From Candidatus Melainabacteria bacterium (GTDB lineage: Bacteria; Cyanobacteriota; Vampirovibrionia; Obscuribacterales; Obscuribacteraceae), in assembly GCA_016212515.1 (NCBI GenBank), contig JACRFZ010000068.1:1-59493 (forward strand): DNA of 59,493 bases, written 5' to 3'. Below, in pieces: positions 17,384-26,536 of this stretch. The translations under genes were made by a program, and so were the position numbers. Numbering within the stretch: the first letter of the stretch is position 1; each line of letters opens with the position of its first letter. The notes beneath the pieces were generated by a model. It saw only the letters and a program-made list of their open reading frames with translations. It ran no database searches and was not told the DNA's origin.

Positions 17384-18931
17384 TCAGGAGCATGATAGAT
17401 TATTGAAAACGTTGCTGTCGGCTGGGCCGGTCGCTTTGTCAACTTTGTTGGCCGCAGTCGCTGCCTTCTCAAAGCGAAAAATGTGCACCTGCCAGGGGTC
17501 CATGTCCAGATATAAGCCCGGGTTCGCCAGGTCGCTTCCGGCACGCCTGTAGCAGGCCGTAGAAAGCAAATCCGTCAACTGAAAATCAGCGCCGCTCAAA
17601 TTGTCAAATGGAAGCGGCAAATAGCACTGACTGTTATGGTCGGCGTAATTGATTACAATCAGAGAGCGGCTTTCCTGTCTTTGCCAGGAAAAGGCTATAA
17701 AACACTCATTTGTGTAGTTGTCTGACCAGGCTCTCCGTGCTTCCAGCAGGGTGAAGCTGCCTTCTTTCAGGAGGCTGCTATTGACTGTGGTCAGGAGATG
17801 CTCATAGAAAATCGCCAGTTCCCGGTTCATCTCTTCTTGCGGGCCTCGCACCAAATGTGGTGATATGCGTTTTTGTCTTCCTTCAAATTGCCCTTGATGG
17901 AAAAAACGCAAACCCGGGGTCAGGTAGGTGACGGCTGCAGCCGCTTTATGGCAGGGTAAGTCAAAGACGGCTGCCGCTCTTGGTTCGTCGTGATTTTCTA
18001 AGAAGCGGGCCAGCTTATTTTGATAAGCGGGGTCGGCTTTCAGGTGCAGGTAAACCGGCTGGGCTTCCCGGTCACGCAGGCGGTCATAGAGCCGTTTGTC
18101 ATAGGTATAGTCAAAGCCCAGTTCTTGCAGTCTCCATTCCATATCCCAGTAGACTTCAGCCATAAAGCAGAAATGCGGATATACTTTCTTGACTGCTGCT
18201 ATGGTCTCCGCCCAGAATTCGTCAGCTTGCAAAGCCCAGGTGCGCTGAAAAATCTCAGGCAGGACAAGCATGGCCATGTCGCAACGCAGACCGTCACATT
18301 GACCGGCTATTTTTAGTATTTCAGCCCGCATGGCCTTTTGAAAATCTTTGCTGCCGTAGTTTAACTGCAAGGTGTCCGGCCAGCCGTCGAAATAGGGGTC
18401 GCGGCCATGGGCGAAGATGCGTTCCTTTGTCCCACTTTTGAGACGGATAAAGTTCTGGGGGGCTCGCCTGATATCCTCCTCGGTGCCCTCAATATAGTAT
18501 TCGGGATGACTCTCCACAAAGGGATGATCGAGGGCCGTGTGATTGGGTACAAAGTCGAGCATGAGCTTCAAGCCTCTGGCCTGCAGGCGTGCTCTCAACC
18601 TCTTGAGGGCTTCATCGCCGCCGAGGGTCTCAGCCGTCACATAGTTTTTGACGGCGAAGCCCGAGCCCTGAATGTCTTCTTCCCTCAAATCGGGCAGGGT
18701 TTCATGAAACTCCTTCAGCCAGCCCGAATGTCGGCGGGAGATCTCTCGCCCTCTTACACCCGTTTGCCAGACGCTTAGAAAATAGAGCCAATCGAAACCT
18801 TGCGCTTTAAATGTATCGAGCGCGCTCTCCGGAATATCATCGAGGGCGGCCGGCCCCTTGAGCTTTTCTGCCAGGCTGGTCAGCCAGACTCGGGTGTTAA
18901 TCTGGTAGAGGCTTTCGTATTTTGCTTTCAT
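17384..18931 (-). CDS. GH13 alpha-amylase-family enzyme
   Basis: 515 residues. The four GH13 regions are visible: region I DFVPNH (about 126-131), region II GLRCDMAML with nucleophile D218, region III FMAEVYWD with acid/base E259, region IV ENHDEPRA with D315. N-terminal part carries YQINTRVWL typical of the (beta/alpha)8 barrel entry, and a short C-terminal beta domain follows. No signal peptide, so it acts inside the cell on alpha-glucans or related glucosides; sub-family (glucan-acting, trehalose/sucrose type) is not decidable by eye. Lies between a J-domain gene (9-bp gap) and the GH63-like gene in one minus-strand operon, suggesting joint intracellular storage-glucan breakdown. Confidence 0.9.
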   Translation of the reverse strand: MKAKYESLYQINTRVWLTSLAEKLKGPAALDDIPESALDTFKAQGFDWLYFLSVWQTGVRGREISRRHSGWLKEFHETLPDLREEDIQGSGFAVKNYVTAETLGGDEALKRLRARLQARGLKLMLDFVPNHTALDHPFVESHPEYYIEGTEEDIRRAPQNFIRLKSGTKERIFAHGRDPYFDGWPDTLQLNYGSKDFQKAMRAEILKIAGQCDGLRCDMAMLVLPEIFQRTWALQADEFWAETIAAVKKVYPHFCFMAEVYWDMEWRLQELGFDYTYDKRLYDRLRDREAQPVYLHLKADPAYQNKLARFLENHDEPRAAAVFDLPCHKAAAAVTYLTPGLRFFHQGQFEGRQKRISPHLVRGPQEEMNRELAIFYEHLLTTVNSSLLKEGSFTLLEARRAWSDNYTNECFIAFSWQRQESRSLIVINYADHNSQCYLPLPFDNLSGADFQLTDLLSTACYRRAGSDLANPGLYLDMDPWQVHIFRFEKAATAANKVDKATGPADSNVFNNLSCS

Positions 18932-18940
18932 TGCTCTGTC

Positions 18941-19627
18941 CTAACCCTGGCAAGCTTTAGCCAGGCTACCGGCTTTGGCCAGGTGCTCCACTGCTATTTT
19001 GAAAAGGTTGTCGGCCATGGCCAGGTGGTCGTAGTCGTAATTGCTGAGGAAGTATCTCAGTTCCTCCAGACCATCGGCAGCCTGGGCAATGGCATGGCGC
19101 ATCCATTGTACGGCTGGAATCATGGTCAGGGGTGGTGGATTGTCGGTAAAATCGTGGGACGCTTTTACGAGCACTCTTTCAATTTCTTCCACATAGCTTT
19201 CGAAGTCTATGAGCAGTTCTTCGTCGTAAATATCTTGAGCAAGGATGCTCAGTTTTTGTTTGTACTTTTTCAATACCGTGGCAATTGAGCGCTTCAGTGG
19301 ATTGAAAACTTGTCTGAGAAACTTTTCTCTCGCCCGTTCTTCATCGAGGGAGTCCTGGGCGTGGCGGGGGAAGGCGCTAGTCTTTGGTTTGAGGAGCGTT
19401 GAATCATAATCGGCGCGTTTGTCCACATCCATCAAGACGGCATAAGCCTCGTTGATGACCATCATCTGCTCGGTCTCAATCTCAACTTGGTTACCCGACT
19501 TACCCCGGTAAGAAAGGTCGGGGTGCTTGGCTTTCACCAGGCTGCGATAGGCCTGCTTGATCTCTTCCATGCTTACGGTGGGAAGCACTCCGAGAATTTC
19601 ATAGTGGGTGGCCCTGGTTCTTTTCAT
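18941..19627 (-). CDS. J-domain protein
   Basis: 228 residues from ATG 19627; a TTG 75 bases earlier would add a basic tail but has no ribosome site. Residues ~7-70 form a DnaJ domain: THYEILGVLPTVSMEEIKQ, then the essential HPD in AKHPDLS, and AYAVLMDVDKRADYDS. The rest (about 75-228) is helical and charged with no Gly/Phe or zinc-finger region, so it is a type III J-protein that would stimulate an Hsp70 for a special client. First gene of the operon with the GH13 and GH63 enzymes, 9 bp before the GH13 gene. Divergent from the oxygenase-like genes with 127 bp between. Confidence 0.85.
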   Translation of the reverse strand: MKRTRATHYEILGVLPTVSMEEIKQAYRSLVKAKHPDLSYRGKSGNQVEIETEQMMVINEAYAVLMDVDKRADYDSTLLKPKTSAFPRHAQDSLDEERAREKFLRQVFNPLKRSIATVLKKYKQKLSILAQDIYDEELLIDFESYVEEIERVLVKASHDFTDNPPPLTMIPAVQWMRHAIAQAADGLEELRYFLSNYDYDHLAMADNLFKIAVEHLAKAGSLAKACQG

Positions 19628-19754
19628 TTCTAAATTATGCCCCCAAAGCCCCAGGAATTTCAAAATTCTTCTTGAATTTGCCCGGCTTTTTTTCTTTCCC
19701 AAGAGGAGATTTCATTCATGCAAGTATTTCCTGCGGCAGCTAGGATCTCAGTTT

Positions 19755-20615
19755 ATGTTATTGACCGACAAGATTAGCCCGGCCGATGTGAAGCTCAGCC
19801 CCTTTCCTTATGTAGTGGTGGACAATGTACTGCCCTCGGGGCTCTACGGTAAGCTGACGGAATGTCTGCCGCCCCTGGAAGTTTTGACCAAGGGGGTAAA
19901 GTACGGAAATAATCAGAGTTTTAACTATTCCTGCACTCATATTGCCTTTAATCCGCAGATCAGCCTGGAATTCAAGAATTTTGTGCAGGAGCACTTGAGC
20001 CAGTCTTTCTTCGACGATATTTTGCGAGTCTTCGACCCTGCCATTAAGCAGTACTATCCCGATCTGGAAAAGCGCTTCGGCCCTCTCAAGTGTGGTATTC
20101 GCCCGGTGGACGGCGAGTCTGACGCCACGGTCTTGATGGATGTACAGATCGGTGTGAATACTCCCAGTCTTCTTTCTGGAACCACAGTTCGCGGTCCTCA
20201 TATTGATTGCCCGCGTAAGCTCTTTGTGGGACTGTTTTACCTGCGTCTGCCGGAAGATGACTCCACCGGCGGTGACCTGCAGATTCTTGCACCGGCCCCC
20301 GGACTTGCTGCTTCCGGTCGGGAGATTCGCTATGACTATATGCGTACAGTCGATCCTCGAGATGTGCAGGTGGTAGAGACGGTGCCCTATGCGGCCAATC
20401 GTCTGGTGCTCCTCCTCAACACCAGAGATTCCATTCACGGCGTCAGTTGTCGCTCGCGCTCCAGGCATCGGCGTCTTTTCCTCAATCTACTGGGCGAGAT
20501 GCGCAACCCGCTCTTTTCTCTCGCGCTCGAGAATTCGCAGCCGGCTCCGTCCGCCGGAGCGGCAGCATCCCTGGCGACTTTGAGCCGTTTCGGCAGCACT
20601 ATCCACGAATACTAA
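19755..20615 (+). CDS. 2-oxoglutarate/Fe(II)-dependent oxygenase-like protein (active-site residues present)
   Basis: 286 residues from ATG 19755 (AGGA about 11 bases upstream). The double-stranded beta-helix signature is complete: HxD in RGPHIDCP (H149, D151), distal His in NTRDSIHGVS (H228), and an Arg-rich segment RSRHRRLFLNL (R239/R240) positioned to bind 2-oxoglutarate. The strand GGDLQIL after YLRLPEDDSTGGD is typical of prolyl-4-hydroxylase-like oxygenases. No signal peptide. The reaction would be hydroxylation of a protein, glycan or small molecule; substrate unknown. It is followed 3 bp later by a paralogue that has lost the iron ligands, and the neighbourhood is rich in glycosyltransferases. 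Confidence 0.78.
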   Translation: MLLTDKISPADVKLSPFPYVVVDNVLPSGLYGKLTECLPPLEVLTKGVKYGNNQSFNYSCTHIAFNPQISLEFKNFVQEHLSQSFFDDILRVFDPAIKQYYPDLEKRFGPLKCGIRPVDGESDATVLMDVQIGVNTPSLLSGTTVRGPHIDCPRKLFVGLFYLRLPEDDSTGGDLQILAPAPGLAASGREIRYDYMRTVDPRDVQVVETVPYAANRLVLLLNTRDSIHGVSCRSRSRHRRLFLNLLGEMRNPLFSLALENSQPAPSAGAAASLATLSRFGSTIHEY

Positions 20616-20618
20616 AGT

Positions 20619-21461
20619 GTGGAAAGGTGGTTCAATTTGGACGTGACTTGTGCCGATTTCAACGGGCTGCACTTTGACGATTCTACGCCCCTGATTGCGG
20701 AACCTTTCCCGCATATGGAACTACAGGGGCTCCTGCCCGAGCATCGCCTTGAGGCTTTACTGGCAAGCCTCAAGGAGGCCGAAACCGTCTTTGGCGACAG
20801 CGACCCTTCTCTAGCGCAGCGCCCTGTTCTTAAGCCTGGTGAGAAACGCCATTACGGCTATCACCAGGCTTCTATCGAGAAGCGCTTGCCGCCGGTCTGG
20901 TTGGAGACCATGGCTTCTTTTCTGGAAGCGCGGTGGCAGAGGCAGCTTTTCGATGGTTTTGCTGCCGCTATCAGGCAGGCCTATCCCGAACTGGTGCAAA
21001 GTCTGGGTCCAGTGTCCGATTGGCAGATCGGACTGCGTCGCCGTGACGATCCGCGTGCCTTCGAACTACTTGCCGACTGCCAGTTTTCAATACATGAAGC
21101 CGCTCCACTTGAGGCCCGGCAGGAACGTGGACCGCATGTGAAGATGACCAACAAGCTTCTGGTGGTGCAGTATTTCTTGCGCCCGCAGCAAGACACGGCC
21201 CAGGGTGGCGACTATCAACTGTTCTCGATTCGTCGGGGCGCCAGGCTTCGCTTTGGCTTGGGGCAGCAGGTGTGGAACCGGGATAATCTGGAGCTGAAAA
21301 AGGAGGTGCCCTACCAGGCAAATAGAGGGCTGGCCTTCCTAAATACAGCTCAATCGGTGCAGTGTATGTCTGAGCGCGCTTCTTCTTTCCGTACTTATTA
21401 CATCAATTTGATTTTCGAAACGGCCGAGCCGCTCTTTCAGTTGACCGGTATACGCTCGTAG
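20619..21461 (+). CDS. Pseudo-oxygenase paralogue of the preceding gene
   Basis: 280 residues from GTG 20619, 3 bp after the stop of its paralogue; TTG 20637 (AAGGTGG 6 bases upstream) or GTG 20643 may be the true start. It aligns with the preceding protein: PLIAEPFPHMELQGLLPE versus its N-terminus, RGPHVKMTNKLLVVQYFLR versus RGPHIDCP, GGDYQLF versus GGDLQIL, VPYQANRGLAFLNTAQSVQ versus VPYAANRLVLLLNTRDSIH. At the HxD position the Asp is Lys and the distal His is Gln, so two of three iron ligands are missing. It should not be an iron oxygenase; it may be a binding or regulatory partner of the first. Its last 25 bases overlap the convergent gene. Confidence 0.75.
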   Translation: MERWFNLDVTCADFNGLHFDDSTPLIAEPFPHMELQGLLPEHRLEALLASLKEAETVFGDSDPSLAQRPVLKPGEKRHYGYHQASIEKRLPPVWLETMASFLEARWQRQLFDGFAAAIRQAYPELVQSLGPVSDWQIGLRRRDDPRAFELLADCQFSIHEAAPLEARQERGPHVKMTNKLLVVQYFLRPQQDTAQGGDYQLFSIRRGARLRFGLGQQVWNRDNLELKKEVPYQANRGLAFLNTAQSVQCMSERASSFRTYYINLIFETAEPLFQLTGIRS

Positions 21462-22870
21462 GGTGGCTTAAAGTCTCTGTCCAACCTGACGGCCCGCTCG
21501 CCCAGTTTGAAAGAGGCATCCTCTCTTTCTTCTATTTGCAGTAACAGGGATGGGCGCACATGACCAAGGTCTATTTCTTTCTTGATTTCTTCTAAGGTGA
21601 TGCTGCCGCTTTCGAGACAATCAAAGAGCATTTCCATAAACACGTGTTCATATCTATGATCTCGGGAGAGCCAGGGCTGACTGCTTGAATTTGTAAAATG
21701 CAGCAGGGATGTGACTCCCTTTGTATAAGTATCCAGGCTGTTCCAATTGGCTGCTATGTAATTGCCGACTCTGGCCAGGGGCATATCTTGCATGAGCTCT
21801 TCATAGCTGAATCTACCGCTATCCAGACCCTCTACAATGGCTTCGATTTTCCAGTCCAGCTTTTCACAATTCAGGAGCATCACTGCAAAGCGAGTGGACT
21901 CTTGACCTTTTGCGGCAGCCGTCGCTAGCAGGTCTTTGTCCGCCATGTCCAGCTTCCAGAGTTTGAAGATGTCCTTAAAGACCAGCATATCCGAGTCAAG
22001 GTAAATGGCTTTGCCCTGGTAGTTGTTCAGGGCCGGTATGAGGAAGCGCTGAAAGCTGAATTTTGTGCGCGGGCGGTTGGCTCGCTCCAGCGGCTGGGGC
22101 ATGTTTTGAGCCCTGTCGCTTTGCCAGATCTGCACCACTTCAGTAGACATTGAGGCATGTTTTGAAATGGAGTGTTGCAAGACTTTGAACGGTAAAAACT
22201 CGCTTTCCGTGCCACCCACGTAGACTTTGATTGGTACTGGCTGATTGAGCGGACCATAGTCCAGGTGATGGCGATTGATGATGGACGGGAACCGACCAAA
22301 TTGCTGATCGAAAGTCAGTTGTCCGTTGGCAAAAAGATTTCTGCCTCTGAGATCTGCAAATTCACTGCTATAGCTGGTGCCGCCATCCAGCCCCAGAGAG
22401 CGTATCTTCTTTACTCCTGCTCGCCCTAGTAACTCCAGGGCCGCTTCCGAACTAAAGTAGCGCGCAAAGACTGGTTCATGTCGGCCCTTCTTGATGGCAG
22501 CCGAGGTCAGATCGTAGTAGAAGAGCCTTCCTTCTTGTTCCAGTGTCGCCAACTCCGGAATTTCTCGCAGCCAATCTTCCAGGGTCTTTTCAGATGGTTG
22601 CATTTTGAAATGAGGGCACCAGGGCATGACCAGATATTTTGCTTGCCGGCCAAGGCAGTCGGCCACATCTTTTATTACTTCTATGTCTATGACATGAGCC
22701 AGGTCTACCGGCAGTTCTCGCAGCACATGATTCAGTGAAAGAATATTAAAGGCCTTTAGGTCCAGCTTGTGGATTTCGCTGAAAGACGGTCCTTTTCCCA
22801 GTATTAGCCAGGGCTTGCAATTGTTTGCTGCGGGCCAGAGTCCACTATATTCGTCCAGGAAGTCACGCAT
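21437..22870 (-). CDS. DUF115-like / GT8 glycosyltransferase fusion
   Basis: 478 residues from ATG 22870; the frame extends to 23008 but that would run into the divergent gene's start. N-terminal part (about 10-200) has the DUF115/MptE-like pattern seen in motility and surface-glycan proteins: WLILGKGPSFSEI, NILSLNHVLRELPVDLAHVIDIEVI. C-terminal part (about 220-440) is a GT8-like GT-A domain: VPIKVYVGGTESEFLPFKVL, then the nucleotide-sugar/metal DxD in AIYLDSDMLVF. So one chain joins a DUF115-like module (sialic-acid/flagellin glycosylation context in known cases) to a transferase that would use UDP-sugar. Acceptor unknown. Ends 25 bp inside the convergent pseudo-oxygenase gene. Confidence 0.72.
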   Translation of the reverse strand: MRDFLDEYSGLWPAANNCKPWLILGKGPSFSEIHKLDLKAFNILSLNHVLRELPVDLAHVIDIEVIKDVADCLGRQAKYLVMPWCPHFKMQPSEKTLEDWLREIPELATLEQEGRLFYYDLTSAAIKKGRHEPVFARYFSSEAALELLGRAGVKKIRSLGLDGGTSYSSEFADLRGRNLFANGQLTFDQQFGRFPSIINRHHLDYGPLNQPVPIKVYVGGTESEFLPFKVLQHSISKHASMSTEVVQIWQSDRAQNMPQPLERANRPRTKFSFQRFLIPALNNYQGKAIYLDSDMLVFKDIFKLWKLDMADKDLLATAAAKGQESTRFAVMLLNCEKLDWKIEAIVEGLDSGRFSYEELMQDMPLARVGNYIAANWNSLDTYTKGVTSLLHFTNSSSQPWLSRDHRYEHVFMEMLFDCLESGSITLEEIKKEIDLGHVRPSLLLQIEEREDASFKLGERAVRLDRDFKPPYERIPVN

Positions 22871-22969
22871 TCTAAGGCTTTCCCCTTGCCGTAAGTTGTG
22901 CTCGATGCACCGGCAGAAACTAACTGGTATTGTAATATGTGAAACGAATTCCTCAGTTTCGGAAGGTGC

Positions 22970-24319
22970 ATGGAGCTTCTCCGGGAACCCCATACTCTTT
23001 TGGGACAAGATGGTCTTGAGCCGCTTGTCTCGGTTTGCCTGCCCGTATTTAACGGAGAGGCGTACCTTGGTGCAGCCCTTGAGAGCATTCTCAGCCAGTC
23101 TCTGGAGCGGTTTGAGTTAATTGTGGTGGATGATTGTTCCACCGATAATTCCAAAGAGATTATGCGTCAGTTCGCCCGGAGGGATAAGCGCATTGTCTGT
23201 CATTTCAATGAAAAGAGATTGGGTCTCTTTGGCAATTACAATCTGGCCATGTCTCTGGCCAGGGCGCCTTATATCAAGACTTTCAGCCAGGACGACTTAT
23301 TGCATCCGGATTGTTTGATGCAAGGGCTGAGCTGTTTGGAAAGCTTCCCCCAGGTCAGTCTTGTCAGTTTTGAGCGGCAGGCCATAGACAGCGCCGGCCA
23401 GTGCCTTAAAGTTGAAATTCCGGATTTGTCTGCTTGTAGTGCCGGTTTTGTCGTGGACGAGCCTATTATTGGAGCGGAGGCCATTCTGGCCTGCCTCTAT
23501 CCGGTCACTAATTATCTTGGTGAACCAAGTGCCGTCATGTTTCGCTCCGAGCACCGCGGTAGTGGATTCGATCCCGGTTTTCACCAGTTAGGAGATCTAG
23601 ACTTCAATCTGCGTCTGCTTCTGGAAGGTGATTGCTTCTATGTTCCGGGTCCTCTCTGTTACTTTCGCCTGCACGATCAGTCAGCCTCCACTAGAAATTC
23701 TCTCAGCTTGCTGGCCGGGCTGGATATCATTCTCATGTCCAGAAAGTACGGCTATATTTTTGAGGAATTCGGGCGCAGCAGCGAAGATTTTCTGGATGAG
23801 TCGGTGCTGGCTTATGCTCAGTACATCGACTGGATGGCCAGGACCGGTACCTTGAGTCAGGCCGGCTTGCAAGTGTTTCAGGGGCAGGAGGAAATTTTCA
23901 AAGCCGATCCGGAAGTATTAATAAGAACAGCTGCCGATTTTCGAGCCTTGAGTTTTCGGGCCCTCAAACTGGCAGCCGGTAAGAGTGCTGCCACCAGGCT
24001 TTCCGTAGCCGAGCAAAATCGCTTCGACGAGAATCAGCGCTTTATCGAAGCCTTGGAGGAGAAAGTGCGAATCTTGCTGGCCAGCCGCTCCTGGCGTCTG
24101 ACAAGGCCGCTGCGGGAACTAAATCGATTGCTGGGAAGCTTTGCCGGTGCAGGCGAAACCAGTTTACCTTCCATCTTGAGCGGCGATGTACTTTCACAGC
24201 AACGTGAATATATAGATCGTCTGCACTCTATTGAGCAGGAAATTTACGGTAGTCGCTCCTGGCGATGGTCCCTGCCCTTGCGCCGTATTAAGAAAAGACT
24301 TAGTGAAGTAAATCCCTAG
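22970..24319 (+). CDS. GT2-family glycosyltransferase
   Basis: 449 residues. N-terminal GT-A domain: VSVCLPVFNGEAYLGAALES, VVDDCSTDNSKEI, then the SQDDLLHPDCL metal/nucleotide region and the GDLDFNLRLLLEGDCFYVPG acceptor-side block. The C-terminal ~110 residues include two ILLASRSWRLTRPLRELNR / YGSRSWRWSLPLRRIKK copies, a helical SRSWR-x-T/S-x-PLR repeat found at the ends of polysaccharide GT2 enzymes. ATG start preceded by GGAAGGTG. Divergent from the DUF115/GT8 gene. No signal peptide; likely transfers a sugar to a surface glycan or protein in the cytoplasm. Confidence 0.88.
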   Translation: MELLREPHTLLGQDGLEPLVSVCLPVFNGEAYLGAALESILSQSLERFELIVVDDCSTDNSKEIMRQFARRDKRIVCHFNEKRLGLFGNYNLAMSLARAPYIKTFSQDDLLHPDCLMQGLSCLESFPQVSLVSFERQAIDSAGQCLKVEIPDLSACSAGFVVDEPIIGAEAILACLYPVTNYLGEPSAVMFRSEHRGSGFDPGFHQLGDLDFNLRLLLEGDCFYVPGPLCYFRLHDQSASTRNSLSLLAGLDIILMSRKYGYIFEEFGRSSEDFLDESVLAYAQYIDWMARTGTLSQAGLQVFQGQEEIFKADPEVLIRTAADFRALSFRALKLAAGKSAATRLSVAEQNRFDENQRFIEALEEKVRILLASRSWRLTRPLRELNRLLGSFAGAGETSLPSILSGDVLSQQREYIDRLHSIEQEIYGSRSWRWSLPLRRIKKRLSEVNP

Positions 24320-24382
24320 CCTGTGCGGCTTGAACAATTAAGTTAAGCCTATTTCTCTTGCTTGTCTTATATAATCGTTTCG

Positions 24383-24931
24383 ATGTTCTGCCCATTTTGT
24401 AATCAGAAAGAAAGCCGCGTACTTGAATCTCGTTTGACTAACGACAATTCTGTCAGACGCAGGCGCGAGTGTGAGTCTTGCGGCAAGCGCTTTACCACTT
24501 ACGAGAAGCTGGAAGTAATTCAATTTCTCGTGGTCAAGCGTACAGGTACCCGTGACCCTTATTCTCGCGAGAAACTACGGGCCGGTCTTTCCCGCGCTTG
24601 CGTCAAGACGGCGGTCAGTGCCGAACAAATCGATAATATTGTAGAGTCGGTGGAAAACGAGTTGATGGCGGCCGGACGGCGGGAGATTTCTTCTTCCTTA
24701 TTAGGAGAGTTGGTACTCTCCAAATTAAGCGCTCTCGACCAGGTGGCTTATGTGCGCTTCGCCTCAGTCTACCGGGCTTTTCAATCGGTTGACGACTTCA
24801 TCGCCGAACTCAATCTCTTGAAGGAGTCTCTCAAGGATGCGGATGGGCGCTCTAAGCAAATACTGGAGCGGGCTGAGCTGGAGGAGAGATTATCCAAGGA
24901 TGCTACCATCGGTAGTGGCAAATCCCGCTGA
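24383..24931 (+). CDS. nrdR: Transcriptional repressor NrdR
   Basis: 182 residues from the ATG at 24383 (MFCPFCNQKES; an earlier in-frame ATG is unlikely). N-terminal zinc ribbon CPFCxxxES then CESCGKRF, followed by the ATP-cone domain (about 48-138, KLEVIQFLVVKRTG). NrdR binds NrdR boxes and represses ribonucleotide reductase genes in response to dATP/ATP ratio. It is about 30 residues longer than usual at the C-terminus (charged, helical). It sits between glycosyltransferases and the rplS operon; no ribonucleotide reductase gene is in the window. Confidence 0.96.
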   Translation: MFCPFCNQKESRVLESRLTNDNSVRRRRECESCGKRFTTYEKLEVIQFLVVKRTGTRDPYSREKLRAGLSRACVKTAVSAEQIDNIVESVENELMAAGRREISSSLLGELVLSKLSALDQVAYVRFASVYRAFQSVDDFIAELNLLKESLKDADGRSKQILERAELEERLSKDATIGSGKSR

Positions 24932-25135
24932 GCCCGCCTCTCGTTGCCGGGGCTCCCGCGGTGGACTGCTTTCAAAAGGATGGTACCCCTGGGGTGATTA
25001 GATTAGACAAAAACAATCCGGAAACGGTAAAGCCTCGTTTAACGGAGCCTGGACTTCTGGCTTTTAGATATGTCCCGGGTGCTACAATCAGTAATCGCTT
25101 TTCTATATCTTCGAAGAAACAACCATTAGTGAGCC

Positions 25136-25543
25136 ATGAATAGTATTATCAAGGAAATTGAAGCCCCGCTCCTCAAGAGCAATCTGCCTGCCTTCGACGT
25201 AGGCGACACCGTCAAAGTCTTCGTGAAAATCGTTGAAGGCGGTAAAGAGCGTACCCAGGGCTACGAAGGCGTCATCATCAAGCATTCCGGTCACGGCGTC
25301 GGTGAGACTATCACCGTCCGTCGCGTGTTCCAGGGCATCGGCATCGAGCGTGTCTTCCTGGTCCACTCTCCCCGGGTTGAGAAAATAACCGTGCAGCGTC
25401 GCGGTCAGGTGCGCCGGGCTAAGCTCTATTACCTCAGACAGCGTACCGGTAAAGCCACTCGTATCAAAGAGAAAGTGGGCGTCAGAAAGGATGCGGCTCA
25501 AACCAAAGCTGCTGCTGCCGCCAAGACCGAAGCTAAGAGCTAG
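25136..25543 (+). CDS. rplS: 50S ribosomal protein L19
   Basis: 135 residues. Conserved core: [52 protein letters not shown] and [20 protein letters not shown], then an Ala/Lys-rich extension of about 15 residues beyond the usual end. L19 sits at the 30S-50S interface. ATG start. It heads rplS-rbgA-rnhB, an order shared with Bacillus and others. Confidence 0.98.
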   Translation: MNSIIKEIEAPLLKSNLPAFDVGDTVKVFVKIVEGGKERTQGYEGVIIKHSGHGVGETITVRRVFQGIGIERVFLVHSPRVEKITVQRRGQVRRAKLYYLRQRTGKATRIKEKVGVRKDAAQTKAAAAAKTEAKS

Positions 25544-25569
25544 TCTCCTTCAGGAAGCCGTAAAGACAG

Positions 25570-26499
25570 TTGCCAAAGTATTCACGGAAGCAGGGTCAAG
25601 ACGGCAATTCGGCTGGTCGCACGCCTCAGGACGGCAAATTTAAGAAGTCGGGGGTCAGAAAGCGACCTCCGACTACTGCTTTTCAACGTTTGACCGAGAT
25701 AGTCAAGTGGGTTGACCTGGTCATCGAAGTTCTGGATGGACGCCTGCCAATCAGTACCAGGCATCCCAAGAGTGATGAGATCTTCGGCTCTCGTCCGCGT
25801 TTGCTCATCTATTCCAAGCTGGATATGGCCGACTCGCGGCGCCTTAAGGAATATGTCAAGCGGGTAAATGAAGAGCTGGCTGCCCAGAATGGTCCCCCCA
25901 GCCTGGCCGTGGCCCTTTGTCTGAAGGGTCTGTCCAGCAAGACTGCCTTTGTGGAAGCCTGCCTGGAACTTACCCGCAGCAAGCGAGAAAGTCTTCAGCG
26001 CAAGGGGCTTTTACCAAGACCAATGCGGGCCTGCGTAGTGGGCATCCCCAACGTCGGCAAGTCATCTTTGATCAACTGGTTCATTGGCAAAAAGCACGCC
26101 AAAACCGGTGATATGCCCGGTGTTACCAAGGGCACCCAGTGGATTCGAGTGCATCCTCAACTTGAGTTGCTCGATACTCCCGGTATCTTGCCTCCCACCC
26201 TTTTTCAGAAAGAGACCATGTCAAGGCTTTCTGTGCTTAATCTGGTGCCCCCTGATACCTACGACAACCTGGAATGTGCCAAGCAGGCCCTGGTCTTGAT
26301 GAAGAGGTTCTATCCGCGAGCTCTGGAAAGTTATGTGCCCGGTCTTGCCGAGGCCGAGGACGGCTTGATTCACATTGCCCAGGCGAAAAACTTTCTGGCA
26401 TCCGGAGCCAAGTTGGATGATTACCGGGCCGCTAATATTTTGCTGCGCGACTTGCGTGATGCTAAATTGGGCAATCTGACCCTGGACGATTTAGAATAA
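25570..26499 (+). CDS. rbgA: Ribosome biogenesis GTPase RbgA/YlqF
   Basis: 309 residues. Circularly permuted GTPase: the G4 motif SKLD (about residue 78) comes before the P-loop GIPNVGKSSLINW (about 156-168) and G3 DTPG. The Lys/Arg-rich N-terminal ~30 residues contact RNA. RbgA releases late 50S assembly intermediates. TTG start at 25570 with only a distant AGGA, but no better start exists upstream. Lies between rplS and rnhB as in many bacteria, 26 bp after rplS. Confidence 0.94.
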   Translation: MPKYSRKQGQDGNSAGRTPQDGKFKKSGVRKRPPTTAFQRLTEIVKWVDLVIEVLDGRLPISTRHPKSDEIFGSRPRLLIYSKLDMADSRRLKEYVKRVNEELAAQNGPPSLAVALCLKGLSSKTAFVEACLELTRSKRESLQRKGLLPRPMRACVVGIPNVGKSSLINWFIGKKHAKTGDMPGVTKGTQWIRVHPQLELLDTPGILPPTLFQKETMSRLSVLNLVPPDTYDNLECAKQALVLMKRFYPRALESYVPGLAEAEDGLIHIAQAKNFLASGAKLDDYRAANILLRDLRDAKLGNLTLDDLE

Positions 26500-26536
26500 A
26501 AGTCGATTTTCACTACGGTGGCAAAGAGGGTGTACC

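Noticed and set aside
17335..17544. Longer start of the GH63-like gene
   Set aside because: It would run into the GH13 gene; ATG 17334 has a GGAGG at good distance.
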